NCBI GenBank assembly: GCA_009193035.1
Contig: SWDT01000224.1
Span: 364,681 to 428,680, forward strand
Length of the DNA: 64,000 nt
Source: Halicephalobus mephisto
Taxonomy: Eukaryota > Nematoda > Chromadorea > Rhabditida > Panagrolaimidae
Direction: 5' to 3'
The notes beneath the pieces were generated by a model. That model was not told the DNA's origin and did not search any database. It was given only the letters and a program-made list of their open reading frames with translations. Below are positions 1-11,340 of the stretch, in pieces. The position numbers and the translations under genes were made by a program. Positions within the stretch are counted from its first letter, which is position 1. Every line of letters starts with the position of its first letter.

Positions 1-474
1 ACAAGTACTATTTACACAACCAGTAATTGGTCGCTTATAAACCAAAATTACCATTAACAAAATCACGATCATCAACATTTTTAAAAATCAAATTTTTCTT
101 CGCATCAGCCAATTCTTAAAAGAAAGTGAAACAACTTTATTCAATAAAAAAACCATAGAATTATTAAAGACAACAATCAAACCTGTGCCTCTTCAGAACA
201 TTATTATCTCGAGATTAAGAAAAGTAAAATATAGAATAGTGAAATTCCACAATCGATAAAACATCTGACTTTTAGAACTCCAAACATCATGGGATGATTA
301 TTTGTTGCAACTTATCTTTTATTATTTATTACGACTTCATATTTTTGATTTCATTAAAAATTAGTACAAAAACTTTATGAGAGTTATTAGTAATTTAATC
401 AGGAATTTTCTACCAAAAGATGGATCGTAAGATTTTTTGCGTGATATGAAAAATTACCCGGATTACTCTATTGA
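1..474. other. AT-rich flank, no gene seen
   Basis: This stretch lies downstream of the minus-strand transporter gene. It is AT-rich with short homopolymer runs and no reading frame that looks coding. It probably holds the 3' UTR and intergenic spacer. I see no RNA gene or repeat. Confidence 0.5.
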
Positions 475-2059
475 CTAATTTTTAATGAGGTCCCTGATTG
501 AACTTTGAAGTCCAGCTACACTTCCGAAAATCCCCAAAGTCATTAAACAAAGATTTTGGAAGATTCTCCAGACAATGGCAAATCTCATTTTCTGACACGT
601 TCTCCTGGATTCATTGATGGAAAGTCGGTAGAACATCCCTGGGAGGAAAGTGATACTGTCAATCATGGCGGGGAACACGAGGGCCAGAAACATCCCGGCA
701 GTCACCCCGACTAGGGGAATTATTTGTTCCAAATTAGGAACCATTATAGCGAACGCCATTTCGAGAATTACTAACAACGTTCTGTAGATCAATTCTGGGA
801 TGACGGATTTCGTTATTCGGAATTGCCTAAGAACCTTGGTTCTCGACGACAGAAACGACCTGATCGATGGATAAGTCATGTCGACGATGATGTACTGTTG
901 AAGAGCGAATCCGAAGTAAACAACAAGAACAAAGAATCCCTTGACTACAGTAAACTGACTGAAAGTACTGTATAATAAAGTTATAACTGAATGATGCCTA
1001 CGGTTGATCAGGTAGGTTCAGAGTGATACTTCCTTGGATGTTTTTTCCGTAAGTAGAGTACCCCAAGAATCCACAAATACAGTAAACCAGAGTGACAACA
1101 GTCATTCCGCAAGAAAGAACTCCAAAAGGTCCGACCATCTTCTTCGGGTGCTTCAACTTGTTTTCCAGAGGAAGAACCATCGCTTGTCCCTCGAACGAAT
1201 ACAGAATAGAGCCCGTGGCCATCATGATACCGTTGAAGTCTGTAATAAAAGGCAACGACCCCAGTTGATGCTCTTGCTTCACGAGGTACTGGAAGACGAA
1301 GGTCAACGAAGAGATCATCAAGATTATCCCGATGATACTGAGGAAAGCAATGACTTTGAGGGTTCTGAGGAAGTTGATCAGGATTAGTGGAGGCAGGATC
1401 AGCAGCAAATAAGTTTGTTTTGAGAATCCTGGATTCCAGTACTGCTCGACGAGCTCCTGAGTGTGGACACCGAGGAAAACACAGGAAACACTGCAGATCC
1501 CGACTTGCAGAGCGATGATAGCGCCATTCACGATGAATCTAGCGGTGGATTTGTACGGTCTGAGCCATCTGAAGCTGTTGGCACAAGCTTCATAAGCGAC
1601 CGATCCGTAGTCAAGAGAGACATCTCCTTTCTTCCTCGACAAGTACTGAGAACAGTCGACTAACTGTAGCATACAGAAATTATTCAGTATTCCGTAAAAG
1701 ATGATCAAGCACAGTCCCATTACTAGACCTCCTTCCTTCAACGCCAAAGGCACTGAGAGACAAGCCGGGCCGATCATCCCCTTTAAGAAATTCAGAAAGA
1801 TTGTCTTTCCTCTGAAATACGGTGGGTTAAGGGGTAGTAAGATTCCTTACAGATTATAGAGAGCACTTGAGGCCTGTTACGAGTTCCCAAAGGGGCTACC
1901 GGCTTTAGGGCTGAGTCATACTCACGATAAGCCATTTTTTCTTACTAATGCCGGCATGTTGTTGGCGTCATAATACTCAGAGAGGATGGAGGATTCCGAA
2001 GCTTCTGACTTCATCATGGAATTCGATGAATCTTTGGAGGAAGGAAGGGATGTCGACAT
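475..2059 (-). CDS. SLC36-like proton-coupled amino-acid transporter
   Basis: Four exons, read from high to low coordinate: 1946-2059, 1851-1873, 1002-1811 and 475-958, giving 476 aa. The N-terminal 38 residues are Ser-rich and cytoplasmic. The first transmembrane segment carries the family's LKGMIGPACLSVPLALKE-type helix, and about ten more hydrophobic segments follow to the C-terminus. The family (PAT/SLC36, amino acid/auxin permease fold) imports small neutral amino acids with protons at the plasma or lysosomal membrane; nematodes have several paralogs. Exon 2 is only 23 nt and is required to keep frame into the LGKTIFLNFLKG helix. All splice sites are GT-AG. The start is the first Met of the open frame in exon 1. 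The exact substrate and ortholog cannot be read from the sequence. Confidence 0.85.
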
Positions 2060-2864
2060 TCTACAAAATGAGTGCTTAATTACCGAAGACGAAGGATATA
2101 TATATAGTGCAATAAAAGCACAAACAACGAGTAAATAAACTTCTAACTTAGGCTAAAGTATAAATGATTCAGTATTTGAGTCAATTAGTTGCGAAAAATG
2201 ATGACAACTTTGTTTGATCAATAGATTGTGGAACGTGAGAGAAGATAAGGCGACCCTACACATTGTGTGCCACATGGATAAAGAATGAAAAGAAACAAGT
2301 CTCTCAAATTGGCTGAGATAGACTTTGATCGGGACCCGGAAAGCTATTATTTTTAAAAAACAAAGAAACAGGGCGAGTCTTGGAGCAAACAAACTAGGTC
2401 CAATCAGGAGCTAACCAAACAGATAAGGAAGATACGTAGGGAACTCCCGCTCTATTCCTGATGGAGAAATCATGGGTTTTCAACTATTTAGAAGACTAAT
2501 CGATGCGAGAAGAAATGGGATAATTTAAATCGATAAAGCAGGGTTCCCCGAAGCGATCAACTTTTTTCGCGAAAACTGGTTGTTCCTTTTTTTGAAAAAA
2601 TGCAAAAACAATTGAAAAAATTCATCAAATGGGTCTTTTTTGTTGTTCTTTTGTAGTTGGTGTTGTTTTTCGTAACTAAAGATAATATTCATCGATCAAA
2701 GGAAGAACAATCAAGTGTGAAAACCCGCACTCACTCGAAGGGATAAAAGTGAGCCAAGGGGTTGAGTCCAATCTCCCGGGGAACATCATGAAGCGACCTC
2801 CGAAATACCATAAATACCCACAATCAGAAGCCCAGAATCACATCAGTCGAGACTAAATCTTCAA
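2060..2864. promoter_or_regulatory. Divergent intergenic region
   Basis: This 0.8-kb spacer separates the minus-strand transporter from the plus-strand EGF gene and presumably contains both promoters. A short plus-strand frame opposite transporter exon 1 and a 79-codon minus-strand frame at 2153-2392 show no family features and are treated as chance. I see no RNA gene. Confidence 0.4.
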
Positions 2865-3889
2865 ATGAAGTTCCAAGTAATTCTTCAGCTTCTGTCTTAT
2901 TTCATCACCGTCGTTTCGGCGAAATTCAACTGTGCCGAAGAGGACTATTGCCTCAATGGAGGCATCTGTGAAGGGGTTTTGGTCGGGACGAAGACCGTGG
3001 TAACGAAATGTCTTTGTAATTATCGGTTTACTGGTCCTCGGTGTGAGTATAAAAAGTGTCCCCAGGATCCTTGCCAGAACGGAGGCTTTTGTCAGTTGGT
3101 CGGACGGTCCTTATTCAAATGTCATTGTCAACAAGGTAAATAATATGAAAAAAATCTGTTTCATTTTTCCTTTTAGGGTTCAAAGGAGATTTCTGTCATA
3201 TAAAAATCCCGAATGCTTGTGATTCCATCGATTGTGGAAGTCACGGGAAATGCGTTCTCCTCGATGGATCTTTCAATGACGGGGTTTGCGAATGTGACCC
3301 TGGTTTCACCGGAGAGCATTGTGAACTCAATGTGGATGACTGCGGGAATAATCTTTGTGCAGCTGGCTCTATGTGCATCGACAAAGTTGCCGGCTACGAG
3401 TGTCTCTGTTCCGAGGGCAGATTCGGCATGTTTTGTCAGTACGAAAATCGTTGTTTGAAGAACAACCCATGCGTTCACGGTGACTGCTACACCACATCTG
3501 ACGGTTTGGCGAAATGCTTCTGCCAGGTCGGATTCACTGTGAGTTGTTTTGGAACCGAATGATTTAATTTCATATATCCAATTCAGGGACCGAATTGTGA
3601 CCAAGACGTTGATGAATGTCAATCGAATCCATGCGGAAGAAACGGTACATGCATCAACTCTTTCGGGAGTTACAAGTGCGAATGCAACCCTGAATTCTCG
3701 GGAATTCACTGTGATCAAGACAAGGCTCAAGCCGAAAAGGACATGAGGACCTTCCTTGTCTCGTTCATGTCTTTGTTCTTCATTGCAATGATCGGTTTCG
3801 TGCTCTGCTTGCTCTACTTCAAATCCTACAATGTTGTATATAATGTAAATGATGAAGAGTCTAAGTTTTTTTCTGTGTGTAAAAAATAA
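2865..3889 (+). CDS. Type I membrane protein with six EGF modules
   Basis: Exons 2865-3135, 3177-3538 and 3587-3889 encode 311 aa. A signal peptide (hydrophobic [13 protein letters not shown]) is followed by six consecutive EGF-like modules, each with six cysteines and a C-x-C-x(n)-G-x-x-C ending. The spacer before module 6 has the DVDEC form typical of calcium-binding EGF modules. One transmembrane helix lies near residue 280, followed by a short cytoplasmic tail. This layout resembles Delta/Crumbs-like extracellular proteins, but there is no DSL or laminin-G domain, so I do not assign an ortholog. It is probably a cell-surface adhesion or signalling protein. The stop codon lies inside an AATAAA hexamer at 3885-3890, and the next plus-strand gene starts 96 bp later. 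Confidence 0.8.
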
Positions 3890-3985
3890 AATTACCGGTG
3901 AACAGTTTCATGTAGATCTCAAGTTGACTCGCACTTCTCCTGTCTGCTCCCTGTCTTTGGTTAACGTTACTCGGTCTCCTTATTG

Positions 3986-5386
3986 ATGGGTAACTCGTCT
4001 CCGAAGAAGCATGAGACCAAGATTCACTCCCACACGAGGAGGACCAATGAAACAGTTCTGAAGAAGGCTTTTAGAGTGTCCCTCTCTGCCTTCTGTTGTC
4101 TTCTCGTGTCTACTCTTGCTTCTCTTGCTTGGTTGACTATTCTCATTGTTAGGCATGACAGAACTATCGAATTCAACTTCATGGCGGTTATCACTGCTCT
4201 TCAATTACTAAATATTCTTCTTCATTCTTTGTTATTCAACCAGAAGAGTCGAAGTAAGTTTCGGAATTTTCTTCTTGTTTCATATATCAATTCTAGAACT
4301 TTTCTATATTTTATGGGTCACTACTGGTGGAACTATCTGCTACTTGGTTATCTTCACAATTATACAGTCTGTGAATAAAGTTCGAGAAAATCCGTTTATT
4401 CGACTCTTTTTTATCGCAGATTGTATTGGATTTGTCCATGTAAGTTTTGACTGATACTATTCCCATTATTTTTCTATTTTAGTGCATTCTAATAGCTGCC
4501 GATATTTATTGCTTTCGGATGATTAATAAAAACAAAGGGCAATGGAGTGAAGTAGAAATCAACAGCTCACCTTTTGCTGTTAGTTCCTTCGGTTCCTCCA
4601 ATTTTATCTGTGACTCGAAGAATGTGGCTCCTGCTTCTCTGACCATAACAGATGCGGAAGAAGATGAGCTGACTTCCAGGACTGTTGTGGTGGTTCGGAG
4701 AAAATGTTTGACGAAGAGTTCAAAATCTATTCCTAGAAGAGAATTGAAGTTGTTTCCGACTATTATCAAGGATAATAAAAAGAAGACTATCGAAATTGTT
4801 TCAAAGAATAATCGAAACACTATTATTTCTGAAACCGATGATAAAGCAGAGTATCCAACTGGACTGAATCCTTTTGAAGAAAATGGCTATCCAGAAACCA
4901 ACAATCCATTCAGTAACCTATATTCTGAGTCTTCTTTGGATCTGTACTCTACTACTAATCCTTCAAATGTGTTTCTGCTGTGAGTTTGCTACTGAATTAT
5001 TTTCATCAACTTTTTTGATTTTCAGGGATGCCGTGTCGGGACTGCCTGACTCTTCCCCGAAATCATCAACCGGACTCCACACTACCACGGAATTGTCTGA
5101 TCCTCAAATTCGAGAACCAAAAGCAACCAGCACCCCTAAGGATGGATTCCGGAAGACTCAAAGAAGGATGGAGTACACTAATTCTGTATGATTGTAATTC
5201 CTTCTGTTTTGATTTTGTTGGGCTTTTTAGGTATTGAATTGGAGCAGCAGTTGTGTTTCTAATGGAACTTCCGTTGTTCCCACTCGACAGAATCAGAGTC
5301 AGCATTCTTCCGGAACTATGAATGATCGTCATCCTATTCCTGCCATATTGCTTGAAGAATCTACTTTGTCCATTCCAAAGCACTGA
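3986..5386 (+). CDS. Tetraspan membrane protein with NPF-motif cytoplasmic tail
   Basis: Five exons (3986-4253, 4297-4439, 4483-4979, 5026-5185, 5231-5386) encode 407 aa. After a basic N-terminus there are four hydrophobic segments within about residues 35-160, then a hydrophilic tail of about 245 residues. The tail carries two NPF tripeptides about a dozen residues apart (LNPFEE and NNPFSN), the known ligand of endocytic EH domains, plus Ser/Thr-rich stretches. I do not recognise the family; it may be a MARVEL- or tetraspan-type trafficking or cell-surface protein. The start is the first Met after an in-frame TTG. It follows the EGF gene by 96 bp on the same strand, so it could be a downstream operon gene, but the nearest acceptor-like AG is about 60 nt upstream of the ATG. 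Confidence 0.7.
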
Positions 5387-5488
5387 AATGGAGCAGACAT
5401 TTAAAAATCTCAGTTATGAATCTTGTTTATAATTGAGTAATCTTGTTGGTAAGGCTTTAATAATTAAGCGTTTATTCCAGTAAAGAAC

Positions 5489-8400
5489 TCATTGATTCAA
5501 TTCTTGTTTTCTGACTAGATCTGCATATTTTCCATCGGCCTCGATCAGTTCATCGTGAGTTCCTGATTCAACAACTCGACCAGCTTCGATGTAGTAGATT
5601 CTGTCAGAGTGCTGGATGGAAGAGAGTCGATGAGCAATGGTTATGCAGGTCCTGGATTCACTCGCTCTCTCCAAGGCTTCTTGAACACTTCTTTCGCTCT
5701 CTGTGTCGAGAGCCGAAGTCGCTTCATCGAGGAGTAGAATCTTCGGTTTTCGGACGATAGCTCTGGCAATGGCTATCCTTTGTTTTTGACCCCCAGACAA
5801 TTGAGCTCCCTTCTCTCCTACTTCTGTTTCATAACCCAGGGGAAGGGACTCGATGAAACCAGAAGCATTAGCTGTTTTGCAGGCTTCCTTGATTTCATTG
5901 AAGGTGGCAGTTGTTCCGAGTTTGATGTTCTCAATTATTGACCCGGAGAAAAGAACGGGTTCTTGACCGACCAATGCCATCTGATTTCTGAGGTTGTGCA
6001 AGTTGAAGGAATCAATGTCCTCCCCATCGATGAGGATTTTCCCCGACTGCTGGACATAGAGTCTTTCCAGTAGTTGGATAATTGTAGACTTGCCTCCTCC
6101 AGAAGGCCCCACAAGAGCCATTGTCTTCCCTGGCTCTATCCTCAGATTCAGCCCATTGGCTACTTTGACATTGGGTCGAGCAGGATAAGCGAAGTGAACC
6201 TGTCTCGCTTCGATCATTCCTTTGATCGATTTGTCATCATTTTTTCGATCTTGATGTATCAAGTGACCGTTGTTATCAATATCGCTGTCTATCAAAGGAA
6301 TTAACGACTCCGCCGCGGGTTTTGCATGCATAATTTCAATAGCAGACATTGAGCTGAATTGGATAGCCCATGAGGTCCTGCAAGTTTTCTGGTTTATAGA
6401 TATTTTAATTTTTTAGTTTACATGCAAATGTTCATTGCAGCCACGAAACAACCATTTGAACTTGTCTGGCCATGGTAGATAAGCGGTAAGCCTGTTCCGT
6501 AAGAAACAAGATCACACAAGTAAGCCGAAGCCATGCCGATGGCCAAGACAATCGATTCAAAAAAAGCAGCATCGACAATATCCTTCTTGGTCTTGTTGAT
6601 GGATTTGATGTATTTTTCGACGAAATAATCCTCCTGAGTGAGCAACTGGATCGTTCTGATGTTTTCGATTATCTCAACGGACAACTAGAATTTTTGATTT
6701 TTTAGAGATTAAAAAAATAAAAATCACATTAGCAGTCTCGTGAGATCCAGAAAATCTTGCATTTCGTATCTGAGCCAAATGGGCAAAGTATAAAATCATT
6801 GAAGTCATCACAATGACTAAAGCAGTCCCGGCAAGGGTAATCTGCCAGCTAAAAACGAAAGCTTGAACAACCAAGGTGAGTATCGCTGTCACATTGTTGA
6901 CGAAGTGCACCATTCTGTTATCTAGTGCCTGAAAGTCGGTCCAGTTACTGTATAAGTTAAGAGTAAATCCATACTGATTTGAGTTGAGGACTATCACTAT
7001 TGATCCTGGATATAAGCTTGGCGTTGCTGGTTTCTGGCTGATCAAAGTACTTGGCATCTCTTCGAAGAAAAGTCGCGAAACTTCTGACCTTGATGGCGTC
7101 CACGATGTTCTCTGATGCCCATCCGTATAAAGCCGTCTGGAATGATGCAATTTATCCGTCTATAACCTGCAAAACTTACGGGCAAGAAAATTGTGAAAAA
7201 ACTAAAAATCCCCAAAGCAATATTAATTGCGACAAACTTCAACAATCTATTACGGTAACTGATCCAATCGTCGTTCTTGCCCAGATACAGGAAAATAAAG
7301 TTCAATGCCAATACAAACAAAGGAAGCTCAAAGCCTCTGAAAATAGACAAAATAGTGGCTGTAATGAGCTTCCCTCTGTTCCCCTGGGTGTTCTTGTAAA
7401 GCAAGAACAGTCCGTTTTCGGATAATCTGGACTTTTTGGATTTATTTTTGATTTCAAGTGAGGTAGAGATGCCGATGGATAATTTGGGAACGGGCAATCG
7501 TCCACTTCCTTGGGAAGCCAGGAGTTGGCTCTCTCCGAGAGTCGAATGTCTCCGAAGAATTTCGTTTTCGAGTTCTGAGCATTCCCGATTTTGTTTTTCT
7601 TTGAATTCCTGAGCTTTTACAAGCTGAGCATAGAGTCCTTCTTTTTCCTTCAATTCTTGATGAGTCCCTTCTTCGAGAACTCTGCCTTCGTTGATGACGA
7701 CGATCTTCTTGGCATCCCTCAGAGTCGATAGCCGATGGGCAATGACGATCGTTGTTCTTCCAGTTGCTGCAGCTCTGAGAGCGTGCTGGACGTGGAATTC
7801 ACTGTCAACATCGAGAGCACTGGTGGCTTCATCCAGAAGCAAAATCTTCGGATCATTCACAATGGCCCTGGCTATCGCTATTCGTTGTTTTTGTCCTCCA
7901 GATAATTGGACTGATCCTTGTCCTATCTGAGTGTCGTAACCATCAGAAAGCAGTTTTATGAAATCATGGGCATTGGCTATTCGACAAGCTCTCTCAACAG
8001 CGGCGTCATCGATGGACTCGTCCCCGAGACGAATATTCTCCTTGATTGACCCACTGAAGAGAACAGGTTCTTGTTGGACTATCCCGATCAACTTCCGTAG
8101 GGCTTTGATGTTCATATCCTTGACGTCAACTCCGTCGATAGTGACGGATCCGGAAGAGCACTTATAGAGACGAGTAATCAGAGAAATCTGAAGAATATTG
8201 GAGTCAAATTACAGAGTATTTTTCAATCAGATGAAACTCACACAAGTAGTTTTCCCGTTTCCTGAATGCCCCACTAGAGCCGTGGTCGATCCAGGTTCGG
8301 CTTCAAATGTCAGTCCATGAAGAACTTTCCTTTCGGGAGAATATCCGAAATAGACATTATTGAACTTGATCTTTCCTCCGGAAAGACTGGGATAAATCCC

Positions 8401-9685
8401 CTCATCCTGAACATCTGGGACTCGATCAATCTTGGCGTAGATGAGGGCACAGGCGATTCTGGCTTTCAGAATAGAGACAAAATGAGGGGAAACAATCGCG
8501 AGGTAATAAGCAGCTCCGAAAAAGACATTCGGGAGGATAAATACATCTCCTGCTTCGATCTCCCCTCGAAATGCTTGGACTGATCCATAACTGAAAATAA
8601 AAATTCACATGATTTCTGGAAAAATAACTCACTAGAAGGTGATGGAGAAAAATACATAAAGAATGAAGAAAGTCGTTCCATCGAAAAATCCATTCCAGAA
8701 GAAACTCAAGACTCCATAGCCTCTTCCATCTTTGAGGGTCTTACAGTAACGGTCAATCATTTCCCTCTCGCCGTTACAGCACTGCACTGTTTTCACGTTG
8801 ATCAGACTTTCCTGCAGAATTCCTGCGGCTTTTTCAGAAAACGGTAGTTGCTTCTTTGATGTTATGTTGACTAGTCTTCCCATGAAGGACATGAGAAGGA
8901 CACAGATGGGGACACTTCCGACGATGACCAAGAAGGTTTTCCAGTTGACCAGGATACCGAAGATACAGCATCCAACAACCGCTGAGAACCCTCGGATAAC
9001 CATCCCGACTTTCTCCCCGATTCCATCTTTGATGGTGTCTATGTTTCTAAAAATATCACTTTTAATTAATTCATCCAAGCCTAATCACTCTGTTAGTTGG
9101 GCATTCAGGGCCCCGAACTTCTGTTTGTCGAGCCAGGTCGCGTCTTGTCTCAAGAGGGCTTTGATGAACTCGATTCTCAAGTTAGTCGTGATGTTATTAC
9201 AGGCTTTTTTCAACAGGAAGTTTTGGAAAATAGTCAAAATCAAAACACCAAGGGCGAAGACCAGATCGAGGGCCACATAAGGGTACCCCTTGGTCAGTAG
9301 TTTACTGTCGCCCGGACCGTGTTGAATGATCACTGTAGCTAGTTTTCCGCTGATGTAATAGGGAAAAGTGTAGGCCATTCCAGCAAGGATTCCGCAGATG
9401 ATAGCGATCAGGGCGAAGAGTTTATCAGTCCTTGACCCAAATCGGAACTAAACTCACTTTTTATTTGAAAAAACATTTTTCATTTTACCAGTTCTGTAAA
9501 ACCAACAGGGGCAATGGTGAACTGTTCTTCATTCACATCACATCTAAAAATTATTCCAGTAAAAAGGCAAATGCAAAAACGAACCTGCAAGTAATAAAGT
9601 TGAACCATTTTTCGAAGCATCCAGGTTGAAAATTTTCGTCCTTGTTATTCCCGAAATGCTCATTGCCACCTGTTTTAACAGACAT
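5489..9685 (-). CDS. P-glycoprotein (full ABCB multidrug transporter)
   Basis: Ten exons (9585-9685, 9489-9543, 9089-9447, 8633-9046, 8242-8590, 7180-8187, 6975-7136, 6728-6928, 6422-6684, 5489-6377) give 1266 aa, the usual length of a full ABCB transporter. The layout is TMD1-NBD1-linker-TMD2-NBD2. NBD1 has Walker A GHSGNGKT, signature LSGGQKQR, Walker [14 protein letters not shown] and switch His in IAHRLS. NBD2 has GPSGGGKST, the same signature, [12 protein letters not shown] and IAHRLSS. Both ATP sites therefore look intact. The family exports hydrophobic xenobiotics at the apical membrane of intestine and other tissues. NBD1 Walker A has Asn where Cys or Ser is common. The start Met is in a short first exon preceding a hydrophilic N-terminus. 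Which nematode pgp ortholog it is cannot be decided from the sequence alone. Confidence 0.93.
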
Positions 9686-10268
9686 CTCGACTCTAAAACA
9701 ATCATAACGAAATAGTCTTGTCCTTATAAGGCACCGAAAGAATTGATACTCAAACGACTAATCGAACCATAAAACATTAGATTTCTTTGTTAACAATGAT
9801 AACATCATTTTATTCGGTTGTTTATACAAGAAATTCATGAATATATTGTGCAGGAAACAAAAATAATCTCCTGAACGGGGCATGAACTTTTTGGTAGGGG
9901 GAAAGAGGTGGTAGATTTACATTAATGACCTGACGGGTTCAGCAAAGGTGCTTGGCTTCTTTAAAAATTCAATGTTGATCAATTTCAAAATAGCAATGAA
10001 AATAGAGAAACCAATTCCCGAGAGCAATGATGGTTCAAAAAATCAAACGTTATTTGTAAAAAATTATATGCTAGACTTGCAAACAAAGGAATGAGGAATT
10101 TTACTAGCTTCCGTGTTACTTTGGTGATTTAATTTTTGAAACGATGTGCTAGGATAATTGTCATTGTTTTATTCGAATAATTCAATTACTCTCCATGATT
10201 TTCTCTGTTATAACATTCAGGAGTAAAGCTTTATTTCTAAGATTATTTTTATTACAAAGAAATTATTT
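9686..10268. other. Intergenic spacer, nothing recognised
   Basis: This AT-rich spacer lies between the P-glycoprotein start and the 3' end of the next minus-strand gene. It probably contains the P-glycoprotein promoter. I see no coding frame, RNA gene or repeat. Confidence 0.4.
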
Positions 10269-11340
10269 TCAAGTGAACGATGTACAGCAGAATTGAGATA
10301 TGGCCCACATGGAGGTGTTCGAGAATACCTCGTATTGGCTGCTACAGGGAGACATTGGGGTGAATCTTCTTCCTTCCTCCTTTTCATAAATACCGTTCCT
10401 GCTGATGATTCTGCCCAGATTGGTGTCATAAGACCAAGTCTGACCCGAGGGTTGCCAGATAGACAGGGGGAAGATCACCTTGAAGTCGTTTCCAGGAACC
10501 AACGTCATGCAAGTGGAGGGGCTTCCGAATTGAGCGTTGCAGAATCCGAATTGTCTGTTCTGAGTAATCGAGTAATACCCCAAATTTGGTCCTTCAGAAA
10601 TTGCCGTAATGGTGATGCCATCCCCAGCCATGGCAAGACTGGCATTTACAGCGGCGAAGACTTTGTTATTATTATAAAATGTGGCTGTAGCGTTGAAACC
10701 TAAGCATTTGGAAGAGGTGGCGGCTGGAGCAGGAACAGGCATGAATTCCTTGCAGCACTGATTGACGACGAAGGTGTATCCGGGATACGACGATGCTGGA
10801 ATGAATTTTTAAATCGGATCAACAACAATGATACTCACTCTCCATTGTGATCTTGGTGCAAGTGAAGGAATCACTGAAGAAATTCCCTGTCAGAAGACTG
10901 ATTCCTCCTTCGTCAATAAGATTCTCAGTAAAACGGACATTGCTTTTGTAATCATTCAAATCCAAGGGAAGAGAAGTGAACACGGTGTCATTCCCGACAA
11001 ACCAACTGCAATACCCCCCGACGCTGGAACATCTAGTTGCTTTGTTGGGTCCAATTTCTGCCAAAAGTCCATCTCCGTTCAAGCGATATATATTGGAGTT
11101 ACTCGAGGTGAAGACCTCATCAGTGACAAAAAACCGAGTCAATGGATTTGTCTCAATGTCTTTGATCGTCAGAGTTGCGGAGTAGTTGAACAAGTGGAGA
11201 TTTGGATCATCCTTTGTTACATAGATCTCAATGGAAGTTGAGATGCAGGTTTGAGGATCTTGGCCATTAGAATAGGAGACGAAAAGCACAAAAAAGACAA
11301 AGAACAAAGGTCCAGACATTGCTACTGCCTTATCACACAT
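10269..11340 (-). CDS. Secreted cysteine-containing protein, unknown family
   Basis: Two exons (10839-11340, 10269-10795) encode 342 aa if the first Met is used. A second in-frame Met seven codons later (at 11319) gives a better signal peptide (MSGPLFFVFFVLFVSYSNG). The mature part has about ten or more cysteines, including CC pairs, and several NxS/T sites, and it ends with a CCTSFT C-terminus. There is no transmembrane segment after the signal peptide. I do not recognise the family; it has the look of a lineage-specific nematode extracellular beta-rich protein. The intron is a 43-nt GT-AG intron ending ATTCCAG. Confidence 0.65.

Noticed and set aside
6074..6304. Plus-strand frames across the P-glycoprotein gene
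   Set aside because: They are shadows of the minus-strand ATP-binding domains, whose motifs are intact.
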